Below the pieces are notes generated by a model. It searched no databases. It was not told the DNA's origin and saw only the letters and a program-made list of their open reading frames with translations. Source: SIG565 sp045651765 (lineage in GTDB: Bacteria; Bacillota; Clostridia; Oscillospirales; Acutalibacteraceae). From it: a stretch of 64,000 bases of DNA. The position numbers and the translations under genes were made by a program. Below, in pieces: positions 23,456-33,811 of this stretch. How positions within the stretch are numbered: position 1 is the stretch's first letter; the number at the start of each line of letters is the position of its first letter. The stretch lies in assembly GCA_045651765.1 (NCBI GenBank), contig JAZRSY010000024.1, positions 124,001 to 188,000 of the forward strand, in the 5' to 3' direction.

Positions 23456-25861
23456 TTATTTAACAACAATATTAACCAGTTTTTTAGGAATATAAATCTC
23501 TTTAATAACTGTTTTTCCGTTTATTTCGGCTGCAACGGCTTGTTCTGCTTTAGCGGCAATAATTGCGTCTGCTGCAGAAATATCGGCAGCTACATTAATT
23601 CTGGCCCTAATTTTGCCATTAACCTGCACAGCTATTTCAACGGTTTGCTCAACACACTTAGATTCATCATATTTTGGCCACTCTGCTTCATTTAACATAC
23701 CGCCAAAATTAGCATTTACCCACATTTCTTCGGTAATATGTGGTGCGAATGGATTTAAGAGCAAGAGCAATGTTTTAAGTTCATCTCGTGTGATTTTACC
23801 GCTTGACGCAATTATATTAAGCAACGCCATCATGGCTGCAATTGCAGTGTTCATTTTAAGGCCTTCAATATCTTCGGTTACCTTTTTAATGGTGCGGTGC
23901 ATTTCGGCTTCAATTTCGGGCCTAAAACCTAAATCTTCGGTCATAATATCTGCTAAAGCCCAAATTCTGTCTAGGAAGCGTTTGCAGCCTTTAATAGATG
24001 CAGAACTCCAAGGTGCAGCCTTTTCAAAATCGCCAATAAACATTTCGTAAAGACGCATTGTGTCGGCACCGTAATCGCGCACAATATCGTCAGGGTTTAC
24101 AACATTACCCCTTGATTTTGACATTTTTTCACCATTCTCGCCCAAAATCATACCGTGGCTTGTGCGCTTAGCATAGGGTTCCGGATTAGGAACAACGCCA
24201 ATATCATATAAAAATTTATGCCAAAAACGGCTGTATAACAGGTGCAGTGTGGTATGCTCCATACCGCCGTTATACCAGTCAACCGGACCCCAATATTCTA
24301 AAGCCTCTTTAGAAGCCAGGGCGTTTTTATTGTGTGGGTCGCAATATCTTAAGAAATACCACGAAGAACCTGCCCATTGTGGCATTGTGTCGGTTTCGCG
24401 TTTGGCGTTCCCCCCGCAGCAAGGGCATTTTGTGTTAACCCAATCTTCCATTTTAGCAAGTGGAGATTCGCCGTTATCGGTTGGTTCGTAGGAATCCACA
24501 TTAGGTAATAACAAGGGCAATTCGCTTTCATTAAGCGGTACATAACCACATTTTTCGCAATAAACAATCGGAATAGGCTCGCCCCAATAGCGTTGGCGTG
24601 AAAATACCCAATCACGCAATTTAAAATTAGTTTTGACATAGCCTATGCCCTTTTCGGTAAGCCAAGCTTGCATAGCTTTTTTGGCTTCTTCAACACTAAG
24701 ACCTGTTAAAAAGCCTGAATTTACCATTTTACCTTCATTGCAATCGGTGTAAGCTTCTTTTGAAACATCGCCACCGGCAACAACCTCAATAATAGGTAAA
24801 TTAAATTTATTGGCAAATTCCCAGTCGCGTGTGTCGTGGCCGGGCACAGCCATGATAGCACCGGTGCCGTAAGAAATTAAAACATAATCGGAAATAAAAA
24901 TTGGTATTTCGGTGTTGTTTACGGGGTTGATTGCCTTAACACCCGAAAGCATTACACCGGTTTTTTCTTTAGCAAGTTCGGTTCTTTCAAAATCGGATTT
25001 TTTGGCTGCTTTAACCTGATAATCACGCACTTCGTTAATGTTGGTAATTTTATCGGCCCATTTTTCAATTAAAGGATGTTCGGGCGACATTACCATATAA
25101 GTTACGCCAAATAAAGTGTCGGCACGGGTGGTGTAAATTTCAAATTCATCACCAATAGTTGTATTAAATTTAACCTGTGTGCCAAAAGAACGACCAATCC
25201 AGTTTCTTTGTTGTGTTTTAACGCGGTCAATAAAATCTACGGTATCAAGGCCATCTAATAACTTGTCGGCATATTCTGTAATTTTAAGCATCCATTGGCT
25301 TTTAACCTTATGTACAACCTCGCTGCCACAACGCTCGCAAACACCGTTAACAACCTCTTCATTTGCCAAAACACACTTACAAGATGTGCACCAGTTAACC
25401 GACATTTCTTTTTTATAGGCAAGGCCGTGTTTATAAAGTTGCAAGAAAATCCACTGTGTCCATTTGTAATAATCGGGGTCAGTGGTGTTAATTTCCCTGC
25501 TCCAATCAAACGAAAAGCCTAAAGATTTTAATTGTTTTTTAAAGTTGGCAATATTATTTTTTGTAACAACTTCGGGGTGAATGTGGTTTTTAATGGCAAA
25601 ATTTTCGGTTGGCAAACCAAATGCATCCCAACCCATTGGATATAGCACATTAAAGCCCTGTAAACGCTTTTTACGGGCAACAATATCGAGCGCAGTGTAA
25701 GACCTTGGGTGGCCAACATGAAGGCCCTGGCCTGATGGATAAGGGAACTCTACAAGGCCGAAAAATTTAGGTTTAGAGTAATCTTCCCCTACCTTAAATG
25801 TTTCTTTTTCATCCCAAATTTTTTGCCATTTGCTTTCAATTTCGCTAAAGTTGTATTTCAT
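23456..25861 (-). CDS. leuS: Leucyl-tRNA synthetase
   Basis: This 801-residue class I synthetase has the usual bacterial length. The HIGH-type motif is PYPSGQGLHVGHPRS (about residues 37-51) and KMSKS is at GEKMSKSRGNVVNPDD (about 576). The zinc-ribbon Cys residues (WCTSCKC, GVCERCGSE) and the CP1 editing domain, with TGAIMAVPGHDTRDWEFA, are also present. It lies 2 bp after rsfS in the conserved nadD-yqeK-rsfS-leuS order. No T-box leader precedes it. Confidence 0.98.
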   Translation of the reverse strand: MKYNFSEIESKWQKIWDEKETFKVGEDYSKPKFFGLVEFPYPSGQGLHVGHPRSYTALDIVARKKRLQGFNVLYPMGWDAFGLPTENFAIKNHIHPEVVTKNNIANFKKQLKSLGFSFDWSREINTTDPDYYKWTQWIFLQLYKHGLAYKKEMSVNWCTSCKCVLANEEVVNGVCERCGSEVVHKVKSQWMLKITEYADKLLDGLDTVDFIDRVKTQQRNWIGRSFGTQVKFNTTIGDEFEIYTTRADTLFGVTYMVMSPEHPLIEKWADKITNINEVRDYQVKAAKKSDFERTELAKEKTGVMLSGVKAINPVNNTEIPIFISDYVLISYGTGAIMAVPGHDTRDWEFANKFNLPIIEVVAGGDVSKEAYTDCNEGKMVNSGFLTGLSVEEAKKAMQAWLTEKGIGYVKTNFKLRDWVFSRQRYWGEPIPIVYCEKCGYVPLNESELPLLLPNVDSYEPTDNGESPLAKMEDWVNTKCPCCGGNAKRETDTMPQWAGSSWYFLRYCDPHNKNALASKEALEYWGPVDWYNGGMEHTTLHLLYSRFWHKFLYDIGVVPNPEPYAKRTSHGMILGENGEKMSKSRGNVVNPDDIVRDYGADTMRLYEMFIGDFEKAAPWSSASIKGCKRFLDRIWALADIMTEDLGFRPEIEAEMHRTIKKVTEDIEGLKMNTAIAAMMALLNIIASSGKITRDELKTLLLLLNPFAPHITEEMWVNANFGGMLNEAEWPKYDESKCVEQTVEIAVQVNGKIRARINVAADISAADAIIAAKAEQAVAAEINGKTVIKEIYIPKKLVNIVVK

Positions 25862-25863
25862 AA

Positions 25864-26232
25864 TTAATTCTGCTCCTGTTCGCTTATTAAAATAGAGTTA
25901 AGGTCAATGGGCTCGCCATCGCTCCACATTTTATCAAGATTGTAAAATTCACGAGCTTCGCGGCTCATAACATGCACTATAACGCTGCCGTAATCGAGCA
26001 ACACCCAACCTGTTGCCTTGCCTTCAATGTGGTGTACCGAAACACCTTGCTCGCTTAATTTAAACTCAACTTCATCTGCCAAGGCTCTAACATGGGTTGA
26101 AGAGGTTGCCGTGGCAAGTAAAAAATACTCGGTTAAAACGGTTAAGTCATCCACCTTTAAGGCTGCTAAATCAAGTGCCTTTTTTTCATTTAAGGCATTA
26201 GCGGCAATGGTTAATATTTTTTTAGAATCCAT
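25864..26232 (-). CDS. rsfS: Ribosomal silencing factor RsfS
   Basis: This 122-residue protein binds L14 and blocks subunit joining in starved cells. Landmarks are VDDLTVLTEYFLLATATSST, EGKATGWVLLDYGSVIVHVM and the WSDGEPI tail. It abuts yqeK (shared base at 26232) and leuS, the usual clostridial arrangement. Confidence 0.95.
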   Translation of the reverse strand: MDSKKILTIAANALNEKKALDLAALKVDDLTVLTEYFLLATATSSTHVRALADEVEFKLSEQGVSVHHIEGKATGWVLLDYGSVIVHVMSREAREFYNLDKMWSDGEPIDLNSILISEQEQN

Positions 26233-26801
26233 TAATTTTTCTCCTTCTTTACAACTTCGTTATAAGCTAAAACAGTATCTAAATGAATTTGTGCCTTTTT
26301 ATCCCTCAGTTCGTTAATTGTATAATTCAAGGCATATTCCATAGCCGATTCTAAAGAAATATCAACTAAATTTCGCATTACATCAACATCGGGGTAATCG
26401 CGGTCGGATGATGTAAAATCGGCAAGATACAATATTTTTTCGAATTTACTCATATTTTGCTTGGCGGTTGTGTGATACCTAACGGCCGAGATAATTTCGG
26501 GGTCGTTTATATTTAGAATATTTTCAATATAAGCAGCGCCCGACACTGCATGCCAAAGCTTTTCGGAATTTTTTGTTACATTATCTAGCATTATACCAAA
26601 CTGATTAAATATTTGCAACTGCTCTTGTTCGGGTGTGTTTTTGGTAATATCGTGCAAAAGCCCTGCTAAATAGGCCTTTTCGCAGTCGGCGTTATATTTA
26701 ATTGCTAAGCGTTTGGCTTCATCGGCAACTGCTAATGAATGAGCGTAACGCTTTTGAGTTAGCCTTTGCTTTAAAATATCCTTATATTTTGCGTAGTCCA
26801 T
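26232..26801 (-). CDS. yqeK: HD-domain bis(5'-nucleosyl)-tetraphosphatase YqeK
   Basis: This protein of about 189 residues is a symmetrical Ap4A hydrolase of the YqeK family. It has the HD metal site (KRYAHSLAVADEAKRLA; GLLHDITKN) and VRYHTTAKQNMSKFEKILYL later in the chain. ATG 26801 is chosen because TTGGAG sits six bases upstream; an in-frame TTG at 26813 is less likely. It starts one base after the nadD stop. Confidence 0.93.
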   Translation of the reverse strand: MDYAKYKDILKQRLTQKRYAHSLAVADEAKRLAIKYNADCEKAYLAGLLHDITKNTPEQEQLQIFNQFGIMLDNVTKNSEKLWHAVSGAAYIENILNINDPEIISAVRYHTTAKQNMSKFEKILYLADFTSSDRDYPDVDVMRNLVDISLESAMEYALNYTINELRDKKAQIHLDTVLAYNEVVKKEKN

Positions 26802-26802
26802 A

Positions 26803-27408
26803 TCATTCTCCAATATAAAGTTCGTTATCCTTTATATAATTATAAACCGATTTGGGTAAATAATTTAATAAAAATTCTTCGTTCGATATATTATTTTTAA
26901 TTTGAGTTGATGAAATATCGGTAATTTCGCCATCTAAAACCGTAATATCACCGCCTTCATTTAATAAATTTTTAACGGCATTATCAAAATCGGTTTTATT
27001 TATTCCAGCCCTGCGAACAGCAATAATTTCAGCTAAAGTTAAAATATCTTTGTATCTGTACCATTCTTTAAACGACACAATCATATCGCCGCCGCACACA
27101 AAGGCTAACTTAATGTTTGGGTTTTCACTTTTGAACTTTTTAAGGGTTTCATAGGTGTAGCTTTTGCCACCCCTAATAAGTTCCAAATCACTAACTGTAA
27201 CATTTTCAAGTCCAGACACTGCTAATTTACACATTTCGAACCTATCAGCATCGCAAGCAAGTGTGTTACATACTTTATGCGGTGGCACAGCGGTGGGCAT
27301 AACAATAACATTTTGGGTGTCTTGTAAATTAAGCACATTTTTAATGATTTCTAAATGTCCTAAGTGTATAGGATTAAATGTTCCGCCAAAAATTACAGTG
27401 TTTTTCAT
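26803..27408 (-). CDS. nadD: Nicotinate-nucleotide adenylyltransferase NadD
   Basis: This 201-residue enzyme makes deamido-NAD from nicotinate mononucleotide and ATP. The nucleotide-binding motif is GGTFNPIHLGHLEI (residues 8-21) and the C-terminal ISSTQIKNNI is the SSTxI box. It overlaps the end of yhbY by 4 bp. Confidence 0.96.
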   Translation of the reverse strand: MKNTVIFGGTFNPIHLGHLEIIKNVLNLQDTQNVIVMPTAVPPHKVCNTLACDADRFEMCKLAVSGLENVTVSDLELIRGGKSYTYETLKKFKSENPNIKLAFVCGGDMIVSFKEWYRYKDILTLAEIIAVRRAGINKTDFDNAVKNLLNEGGDITVLDGEITDISSTQIKNNISNEEFLLNYLPKSVYNYIKDNELYIGE

Positions 27409-27704
27409 TTTTTCTTTACCAAATAAATTTGTTTATTATCTTTACTTTCTCTGTATAAAACTATTTTAGAGCCAATAACCTGAACAACATCGGCCCCTAC
27501 CTTTTCGGCAACAACATCTGCACTTTCACGAGAAGATAATGGGGATGTTTCTAAAGTTCTGATTTTTATAAGCTCACGAGCGGTTAGGGCGTCGTCTATC
27601 TGTTTAATAGTTTGCTCGGAAATACCTGTTTTACCAATTTGTAAAATTGTATCTATTGTGTTGGCCATTGCCCTTAACTGTGCCCTTTGTTTACTGGTTA
27701 GCAT
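27405..27704 (-). CDS. yhbY: YhbY-family CRM-domain RNA-binding protein
   Basis: This 99-residue single CRM domain starts with LTSKQRAQLRAMANTID and contains the conserved LQIGKTGISEQTIKQIDDAL. The GxxG-type loop and the beta strand VQVIGSKIVLYR near the C-terminus fit. It is thought to bind pre-50S ribosomal particles. It is encoded 10 bp after rdgB and overlaps nadD. Confidence 0.94.
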   Translation of the reverse strand: MLTSKQRAQLRAMANTIDTILQIGKTGISEQTIKQIDDALTARELIKIRTLETSPLSSRESADVVAEKVGADVVQVIGSKIVLYRESKDNKQIYLVKKK

Positions 27705-27714
27705 AAATAACTCC

Positions 27715-28302
27715 TTAAATATATTTTAATATTTCTTTTTCAAATTCTTTAATGGCTAAGCCTCGGTGGCTTATTTTATTTTTTACTTCTAGCGGAATGG
27801 TGCCAAAGCAACCTTGTTCAGTTATAAAAAGTGGGTCGTAACCAAAGCCGGAATTACCGTTCAATTTAAAATCAATATAACCTTTACACGCACCCTCAAC
27901 GGTAAATTCGTTACCATTTGGAAAAACACAGGCAATAGCACAAACAAACTTGGCAGTGCGTTTTTCCTGAGGTACACCTTCTAAAAGGCCAAGCAATTTT
28001 GAATTATTTTGCTCGCTATTAGCATTTTCGCCCGAAAATCTGGCCGAATATATGCCTGGGGCACCATTTAAATAATCTACACAAAGGCCTGAATCGTCGG
28101 CAATGGTTGGCATATTAGTAATTTTTGCAGCAAAACGAGCCTTAATTAAGGCGTTTTCTTGAAAAGTTGAACCATCTTCGACAATTTCGGGCAAGGGTTT
28201 GGGTAAATCATTTTCCGAAATTAATTTTATGTTAAGGTTATTAAAAACGGCATTGAATTCTAAAATTTTATGTTGATTTTTCGTTGCTATAAAAAATTCC
28301 AT
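27715..28302 (-). CDS. rdgB: XTP/dITP diphosphatase (RdgB/HAM1 family)
   Basis: This 195-residue house-cleaning pyrophosphatase removes non-canonical purine nucleotides such as dITP and XTP. The motifs ATKNQHKILEF, IVEDGSTFQENALIKA, ADDSGLCVDYLNGAPGIYSA and SGFGYDPLF are all present. Confidence 0.95.
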   Translation of the reverse strand: MEFFIATKNQHKILEFNAVFNNLNIKLISENDLPKPLPEIVEDGSTFQENALIKARFAAKITNMPTIADDSGLCVDYLNGAPGIYSARFSGENANSEQNNSKLLGLLEGVPQEKRTAKFVCAIACVFPNGNEFTVEGACKGYIDFKLNGNSGFGYDPLFITEQGCFGTIPLEVKNKISHRGLAIKEFEKEILKYI

Positions 28303-28322
28303 ATAAAAAACCTCTAATAAAG

Positions 28323-29237
28323 TTAATCTTGCCAGTCAAACAAGCTGTCGGCGTATGAAGCAACATCAAATGGTTGTAAATCGTCAATGCCTTCACCCAC
28401 ACCAATAAACTTAACCGGAATATTTAACTCGTTGTTAATTGGAATTACAACGCCGCCCTTAGCAGTGCCGTCAAGTTTGGTTAAAACAATGCCTGTAATA
28501 TTGGTAACTGCGTTAAAATCTTTGGCTTGATTAACTGCATTTTGGCCTGTTGCGGCATCTAACACCAATAAAACCTCGGGTTTAGAATTAGGCAATTCTT
28601 TAGCAATAACACGATTAATTTTTGCAAGCTCGTCCATTAAGTTTTTCTTGTTATGCAATCTGCCTGCAGTATCACAAATAATGACATCGGCCTTTTTCGC
28701 TTTTGCTGAGTTAATGGTATCGAACACTACAGATGCAGGGTCGGTGCCGGGCAAACTTGAAACAACATTAACCCCTGCACGCTCGCCCCAAATGCAAAGT
28801 TGCTCTATGGCTGCAGCTCTAAAGGTATCGGCAGCGCCCAAAACAACAGTTTTGCCTTGGCTTTTTAAAATAGAGGCCAATTTGCCGATTGTGGTGGTTT
28901 TGCCCACACCGTTAACGCCAATAACCAAAATTATGGCGGGTTGGCCATATAAAATCAGCTCTGAATTGGAATCAAGCATTTGTGTAACAATATTTTTTAG
29001 TTCCAGCTTTATAACTTGTGGGTCGCGTATACCCTCTTTTTTAACCTTTTCGCGCAGCTTATTGCAAATATCGGCAGATGTTTTAACTCCAATATCGGCA
29101 GTGATTAAAATTTCTTCAAGCTCTAAAAAAAGGTCTTCGTCAATTTTAGTAAAACTGTTAATAACAGAATTAATATTATTTACTAAAGAGTTTCGGCTTT
29201 TTGAAAGTCCCTCTTTAATTTTGTTAAAAAAGCCCAT
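28323..29237 (-). CDS. ftsY: Signal recognition particle receptor FtsY
   Basis: This 304-residue SRP GTPase docks ribosome-nascent chain complexes at the membrane. It has the N domain (about 1-85) and the G domain with GVNGVGKTTT (near 110), DTAGRLHNK and TKLDGTAKGG. The acidic A domain of the E. coli protein is absent, as usual in Firmicutes. Its start overlaps the end of smc by one base; smc-ftsY is a standard pair. Confidence 0.97.
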   Translation of the reverse strand: MGFFNKIKEGLSKSRNSLVNNINSVINSFTKIDEDLFLELEEILITADIGVKTSADICNKLREKVKKEGIRDPQVIKLELKNIVTQMLDSNSELILYGQPAIILVIGVNGVGKTTTIGKLASILKSQGKTVVLGAADTFRAAAIEQLCIWGERAGVNVVSSLPGTDPASVVFDTINSAKAKKADVIICDTAGRLHNKKNLMDELAKINRVIAKELPNSKPEVLLVLDAATGQNAVNQAKDFNAVTNITGIVLTKLDGTAKGGVVIPINNELNIPVKFIGVGEGIDDLQPFDVASYADSLFDWQD

Positions 29238-32200
29238 TAAAGCTCTCCTTTATTAAGTTTTTTCTCAAGTTCAGAAACATTAAGTTCTAAGAGTTTGGTA
29301 ATACCCTTTTCTTGCATTGTAACACCGTAAAGCATATCGGCTGCTTCCATAGTACCACGGCGGTGGGTTACACAAATAAACTGTGTGCCAAGGCCTGTTT
29401 TATGCATATATTGTGCAAAACGCTCTACGTTAATGTCGTCGAGTGCAGTATCAACCTCGTCTAAGAAGCAGAATGGTGGAGCATTAACTTGCATGATTGC
29501 AAAGTAAATTGACAACGCTACCAGTGCTTTTTCACCGCCCGAAAGGCCTTCAAGGCTGGGCACATTTTTACCGGGAAGTTTAGCGTTAATGTCAATTCCG
29601 CTTTCTAAGATATTATCAGGGTCGGTTAAAACAAGTTGTGCAGAACCGCCACCAAAGAGCTCGGTAAATGTTTTAGAAAAGCTTTGGTTAATTTTTTGGA
29701 AGCCTTCAATAAACATTTCTTGCATTTGTTTTGTTAATTGGTTAATTAATTTTCCAAGTTCAGCACGTGAAGCTTCAACATCGGCAATTTGGCCTGACAT
29801 AAATTCATATCGTTCGCTAACCTCTTTATATTCTTCAATGGCAGTAACATTAACATTTCCAAGGCCCCTAATTGAGCCCTTAATTTCGGAAAGCCTGCGT
29901 CTTGCATTTGCAGGGTTTTCAACCGAAATGCCCATATTTTCAGCATCAGTACGGGTTAGTTGATATTCATCATAAAGTTGCTTAATAACATTGTCATATT
30001 CTGCAAGCAGATTTTCTTTACGCTCGGTAAGACGGGCTAATTCGCCGCTTATTTTTTCCCTTTCGCCCAACTTTTCACGTTCGGTGGTGCGTAATAAGGT
30101 GTTTTGTTTTTCGATTTCGTTGCGTTCTGCTATGCTATCGGTAATGGATTTTTCAAGTAAAAGTATATTATTTTTAATTTCATCTACCGCGTTATTAATT
30201 GCAGAAATATCTTCTTGCTTAGCAATATTTAAATTTTCGCAATCGGTAATTTCGGCATAAAGTTCGGCAACACGCTGGTCGCGGTTTGATAAAGAATCGG
30301 CCAACGATTTTGCTAATGCGGCAAAATTTTCGGCATCTTTGCTATATTCAATAATTTGTAACTTAATATTTGTTATATTATTAGAATAATCTTCGCGCTG
30401 CGCCGATAATTCGTCACGTCCGCCTGAAACCGTATTAATTTCGGCCTGAATGTTAATTTTCTTTTCTTCAAGCTCGGCAGAGTCGTAGGCTGCCTCTTGT
30501 GCAGTAGCGTTTAACGAGTTAATTTTTTGTTCGTTATTTTCTTTTTCGGCGGTTTGTTCTTTAATAAGCAAATCAAGGGATTCAACAATATCGCCAACTC
30601 TTTTTAGCTCGGCCAAAGCCCTAATTTTATCTTCATTAGCCGTTGTGAGTGATGCTTTTGCGGCGGTAATATCGGCCTCAACGGCTAATAAATCGGCCAT
30701 AGCTGCATCATATTGAACGGTAATGTCGTTTTGCTTATTGTTCAATTCTTCAATTTTCTTATTAATACGGTTAATATCTTCTTTTCGAGAAAGAATACCG
30801 GCGTTTTTAATAAGTGAGCCACCGGTTATTGAACCACCTGCATTAATAATTTGACCGTCAAGAGAAACTACCTTAAAGTGATAATTGAATTTTTTGGCTA
30901 TTGTGGTTGCAGAATCAATATCTTCGGTAACCACCACAGCACCTAAAAGGTAGTTGATAATTTCTTTGAATTTTGGGTCGCAGTCTACAATTTCGTTGGC
31001 CATTCCAACAAAACCAAACATATTTTCAAAGCCTTTTTCGTTAAAAGGCCTTGCTTTAATTGAATTAATTGGCAAGAATGTTGCCCTACCAGAGTTGGAA
31101 CTTTTAAGCGAAGAAATAGCACGCTTAGCATCGGCTTCGGTTTCAACAACAATATTTTGCAGTGCGTTACCAAGGGCAGTTTCAACAGCAACAGAATATT
31201 CTTTTTTAACATTAATCAAGCGCGAAACAGGGCCGCAAACTCCGCGTAAAATTCCACTTTCAGAATCTTTCATAACGGCTTTAACCGAATGAGCAAACCC
31301 TTCCATATTCTTTTCAAGGTCGGAAAGCAAGCTAACTCGGCGCTTATTAGATTCAATATCAAGATTAATATTATTAAGCTCGGTTTTTAGGTTATCGGCT
31401 TTTTCTTTGCGAGAATTCAGACGAATTTCGTAACCCTTTATTGCATTTTCACATTCGTTAACGGTTTCGCTAAGGGTGTCAACCAAATTTTCGGTTTCTT
31501 TAAACTCTAATAAAAGGTTATTTTTTTCTTCTTGTTTATTTAAAATAATTGCATCTAAAGCTTTATTTCGCTCGGTTAACTCGTCGGCCGCGGTTTTAGA
31601 ACTTAAAACCTGCACCTTTAAATCGGCACCCTGTGCGGTTAGGTTGTTAAGCTCGAGTGATAATTTTTCAATTTGGCGTGAAAAGCCTTCGCTATTCAGC
31701 AGAAGTTCAGCCAAGTTTTGTTCTGCTTTTAATAAATCGTTATTTAATTTATTACAAAGTTTTTGCTTTTCTTGGGCTAATATATTATTTTTTTCAATTT
31801 CGGCCTTTGTGTTTTCTTCTGAGCCTTTAAGTTCTTCAATTTCATTTTTAAGGCGTTCAATTGTTGAATTATTATGTAAAATATCGTTCTCTATAACCGA
31901 AATATTACCTATTAAAGTGGCCGATTGTTCATTTAAGGTGGCAATATTTTGGCGTGCGGAATCAATTTTGCCTGAAAGTTCGGCAAAAAACTGATTATTT
32001 TTTTCGGTTGTTAAATCAAACTCTGCAAGGTTATCTTCAATTTCTTTATATAAAACCTCACAAGCGGTAATTTTACCCTCTTGGTTTCGTAAATTTTCTT
32101 TAAAATTTTCTAAGGTATATAACCAAAGTCCAATTTCAAGTTCCTTTTTTTCTTCGGCTAATTTTAAAAATTTTTCGGCTTTACGGCTTTGCTCAGCAAG

Positions 32201-32812
32201 TGGACCCACGCGGGATTCCAACTCCTGCATAATATCTTTTAGCCTTAACAAATTTTCGTCGGCAGCGGCTAATTTGCGTTCGCTTTCAATTTTGCGATAT
32301 CTATATTTAGAAATCCCCGAAGCTTCTTCGAAAATATCGCGGCGTTCACCCGATTTTGTGCTAATAATTGCATCAATTTTACCTTGACCCACCATAGAAT
32401 AACCATCACGACCAAGGCCGGTATCCATAAACAGTTCATTAATGTCTTTAAGGCGTACCGAAACATTATTAATTAAATATTCACTTTCGTGTGAGCGATA
32501 ATAACGCCTTGTAATAGAAACACTATCTTCATCGAAATTAAGGCTGCGGTCAGAATTATCTATATTAAGGGTAACCTCGCAAAAGCCATGTGGACGCCTT
32601 GTGGCAGTTCCGCCAAAAATAACATCTTCCATAGATTGTCCACGCAGGCTTTTTGTAGATTGTTCGCCTAAAACCCAACGAACAGCATCGGAAATGTTAC
32701 TTTTTCCGCTGCCGTTAGGGCCAACAATACCCGTTATGCCTTTACCGAATTTAAGGGTTGTTTTGTCGGCAAAGGATTTAAAGCCCTGAATTTGAATGGA
32801 ACTTAATATCAT
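29237..32812 (-). CDS. smc: Chromosome segregation protein SMC
   Basis: This 1191-residue condensin ATPase has an N-terminal Walker A GPNGSGKSNISDAVRW (residues 32-47), long coiled coils at about 170-500 and 670-1010, a hinge near 510-660 (GVCGPVSRLINVKKEYSVAV, GGSITGGS) and a C-terminal signature LSGGEKALVALS with FCFLDEVDTALDD. It starts directly after the radical SAM gene with GGGGAAGAG as ribosome site. scpA and scpB are not in the window. Confidence 0.98.
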   Translation of the reverse strand: MILSSIQIQGFKSFADKTTLKFGKGITGIVGPNGSGKSNISDAVRWVLGEQSTKSLRGQSMEDVIFGGTATRRPHGFCEVTLNIDNSDRSLNFDEDSVSITRRYYRSHESEYLINNVSVRLKDINELFMDTGLGRDGYSMVGQGKIDAIISTKSGERRDIFEEASGISKYRYRKIESERKLAAADENLLRLKDIMQELESRVGPLAEQSRKAEKFLKLAEEKKELEIGLWLYTLENFKENLRNQEGKITACEVLYKEIEDNLAEFDLTTEKNNQFFAELSGKIDSARQNIATLNEQSATLIGNISVIENDILHNNSTIERLKNEIEELKGSEENTKAEIEKNNILAQEKQKLCNKLNNDLLKAEQNLAELLLNSEGFSRQIEKLSLELNNLTAQGADLKVQVLSSKTAADELTERNKALDAIILNKQEEKNNLLLEFKETENLVDTLSETVNECENAIKGYEIRLNSRKEKADNLKTELNNINLDIESNKRRVSLLSDLEKNMEGFAHSVKAVMKDSESGILRGVCGPVSRLINVKKEYSVAVETALGNALQNIVVETEADAKRAISSLKSSNSGRATFLPINSIKARPFNEKGFENMFGFVGMANEIVDCDPKFKEIINYLLGAVVVTEDIDSATTIAKKFNYHFKVVSLDGQIINAGGSITGGSLIKNAGILSRKEDINRINKKIEELNNKQNDITVQYDAAMADLLAVEADITAAKASLTTANEDKIRALAELKRVGDIVESLDLLIKEQTAEKENNEQKINSLNATAQEAAYDSAELEEKKINIQAEINTVSGGRDELSAQREDYSNNITNIKLQIIEYSKDAENFAALAKSLADSLSNRDQRVAELYAEITDCENLNIAKQEDISAINNAVDEIKNNILLLEKSITDSIAERNEIEKQNTLLRTTEREKLGEREKISGELARLTERKENLLAEYDNVIKQLYDEYQLTRTDAENMGISVENPANARRRLSEIKGSIRGLGNVNVTAIEEYKEVSERYEFMSGQIADVEASRAELGKLINQLTKQMQEMFIEGFQKINQSFSKTFTELFGGGSAQLVLTDPDNILESGIDINAKLPGKNVPSLEGLSGGEKALVALSIYFAIMQVNAPPFCFLDEVDTALDDINVERFAQYMHKTGLGTQFICVTHRRGTMEAADMLYGVTMQEKGITKLLELNVSELEKKLNKGEL

Positions 32813-33811
32813 TTAACTCTTCCCCACTTTTTGAACTTTAATTTGAAAATCGTTTAAAGAATTATCCTCTAAAATTTTGCACTTATAACCTAAATTTTCA
32901 AGAGCAATTAAATTGCTGCGTTTTTGCCCTGCCATTTTAGAAACGGCGCCATTTTTAACAAAAACATTATATTCACCTTTTGTTTTTAACAAAGGTTTAA
33001 TATTTTTTAAATATATGGCCGATTCACAAAGCTCCCTGAAGGCTGGGTGCCACGGGCCTGCCACATATTTAGTTTGGTCAATTGTATGTAACCCCACCCT
33101 AATTACTGTTATGTTTTCTTTATTAAACATATCCAATAATTCTGCGGCTAAAAATACTGCTTGCTCTAAACCTTGGGGCGAATATATCCCTTGTTTGTAA
33201 AGGCTTGCAAGCATGGTGTTTTCTAACACAATTGTTGGGTAAATACGAACAGTATTTGGTTTTAACGCTATAATTTCATTAGCGGTTTTTATTGCGGTTT
33301 CATTATTATCTCCATAAAGGCCGGTCATCATTTGCAAGCCTAAACCAAAACCATGTTCTTTAATTAATACCGAAGCATTTTTAACATCAAGTGCTGTATG
33401 TCCGCGTTTATTTAAAGCAAGAACATTGTCATTCATACTTTGAGCACCAAGTTCAATCGAAGTAACGCCATATTGTTTTAAAACACTTAAAATTTCGGCG
33501 TTAATTGCATCAGGTCTGGTGGAAATTCTAATACCTGAAATAACACCCATTTTTACAAATTTGTATGCCGCCTTTAATAAAGAAAGCATATAAGAAAATT
33601 CTATTGCGGTAAAACTGCCGCCAAAAAATGCTAACTCGGTGTTTTTTGGGTCATAATTTTTAGAGTTTTGAGCAATATTTACGGCATTTTCAATATCGCT
33701 TTCATTAGGCGTGGATTGTGTGCCGGCAATATAGTGTTGGTTGCAAAAGCTACACATATTCGGGCAACCAAGATGCGGCACAAAAACAGAAATATTAGCG
33801 TGTTTTATCAT
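32813..33811 (-). CDS. Elp3-like radical SAM protein
   Basis: This 332-residue radical SAM enzyme has an iron-sulfur motif CxxxCxxC at residues 16-23 (CPNMCSFC). AFFGGSFTAIE and ISTRPDAIN follow as SAM-binding features, with SIELGAQSMNDNVLALNKRG further on. It resembles the Elp3/YhcC-type core but lacks the acetyltransferase domain of Elp3. A tRNA-modifying role is only a guess. This gene is often found between rnc and smc in clostridia. It overlaps rnc by 4 bp. Confidence 0.85.
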   Translation of the reverse strand: MIKHANISVFVPHLGCPNMCSFCNQHYIAGTQSTPNESDIENAVNIAQNSKNYDPKNTELAFFGGSFTAIEFSYMLSLLKAAYKFVKMGVISGIRISTRPDAINAEILSVLKQYGVTSIELGAQSMNDNVLALNKRGHTALDVKNASVLIKEHGFGLGLQMMTGLYGDNNETAIKTANEIIALKPNTVRIYPTIVLENTMLASLYKQGIYSPQGLEQAVFLAAELLDMFNKENITVIRVGLHTIDQTKYVAGPWHPAFRELCESAIYLKNIKPLLKTKGEYNVFVKNGAVSKMAGQKRSNLIALENLGYKCKILEDNSLNDFQIKVQKVGKS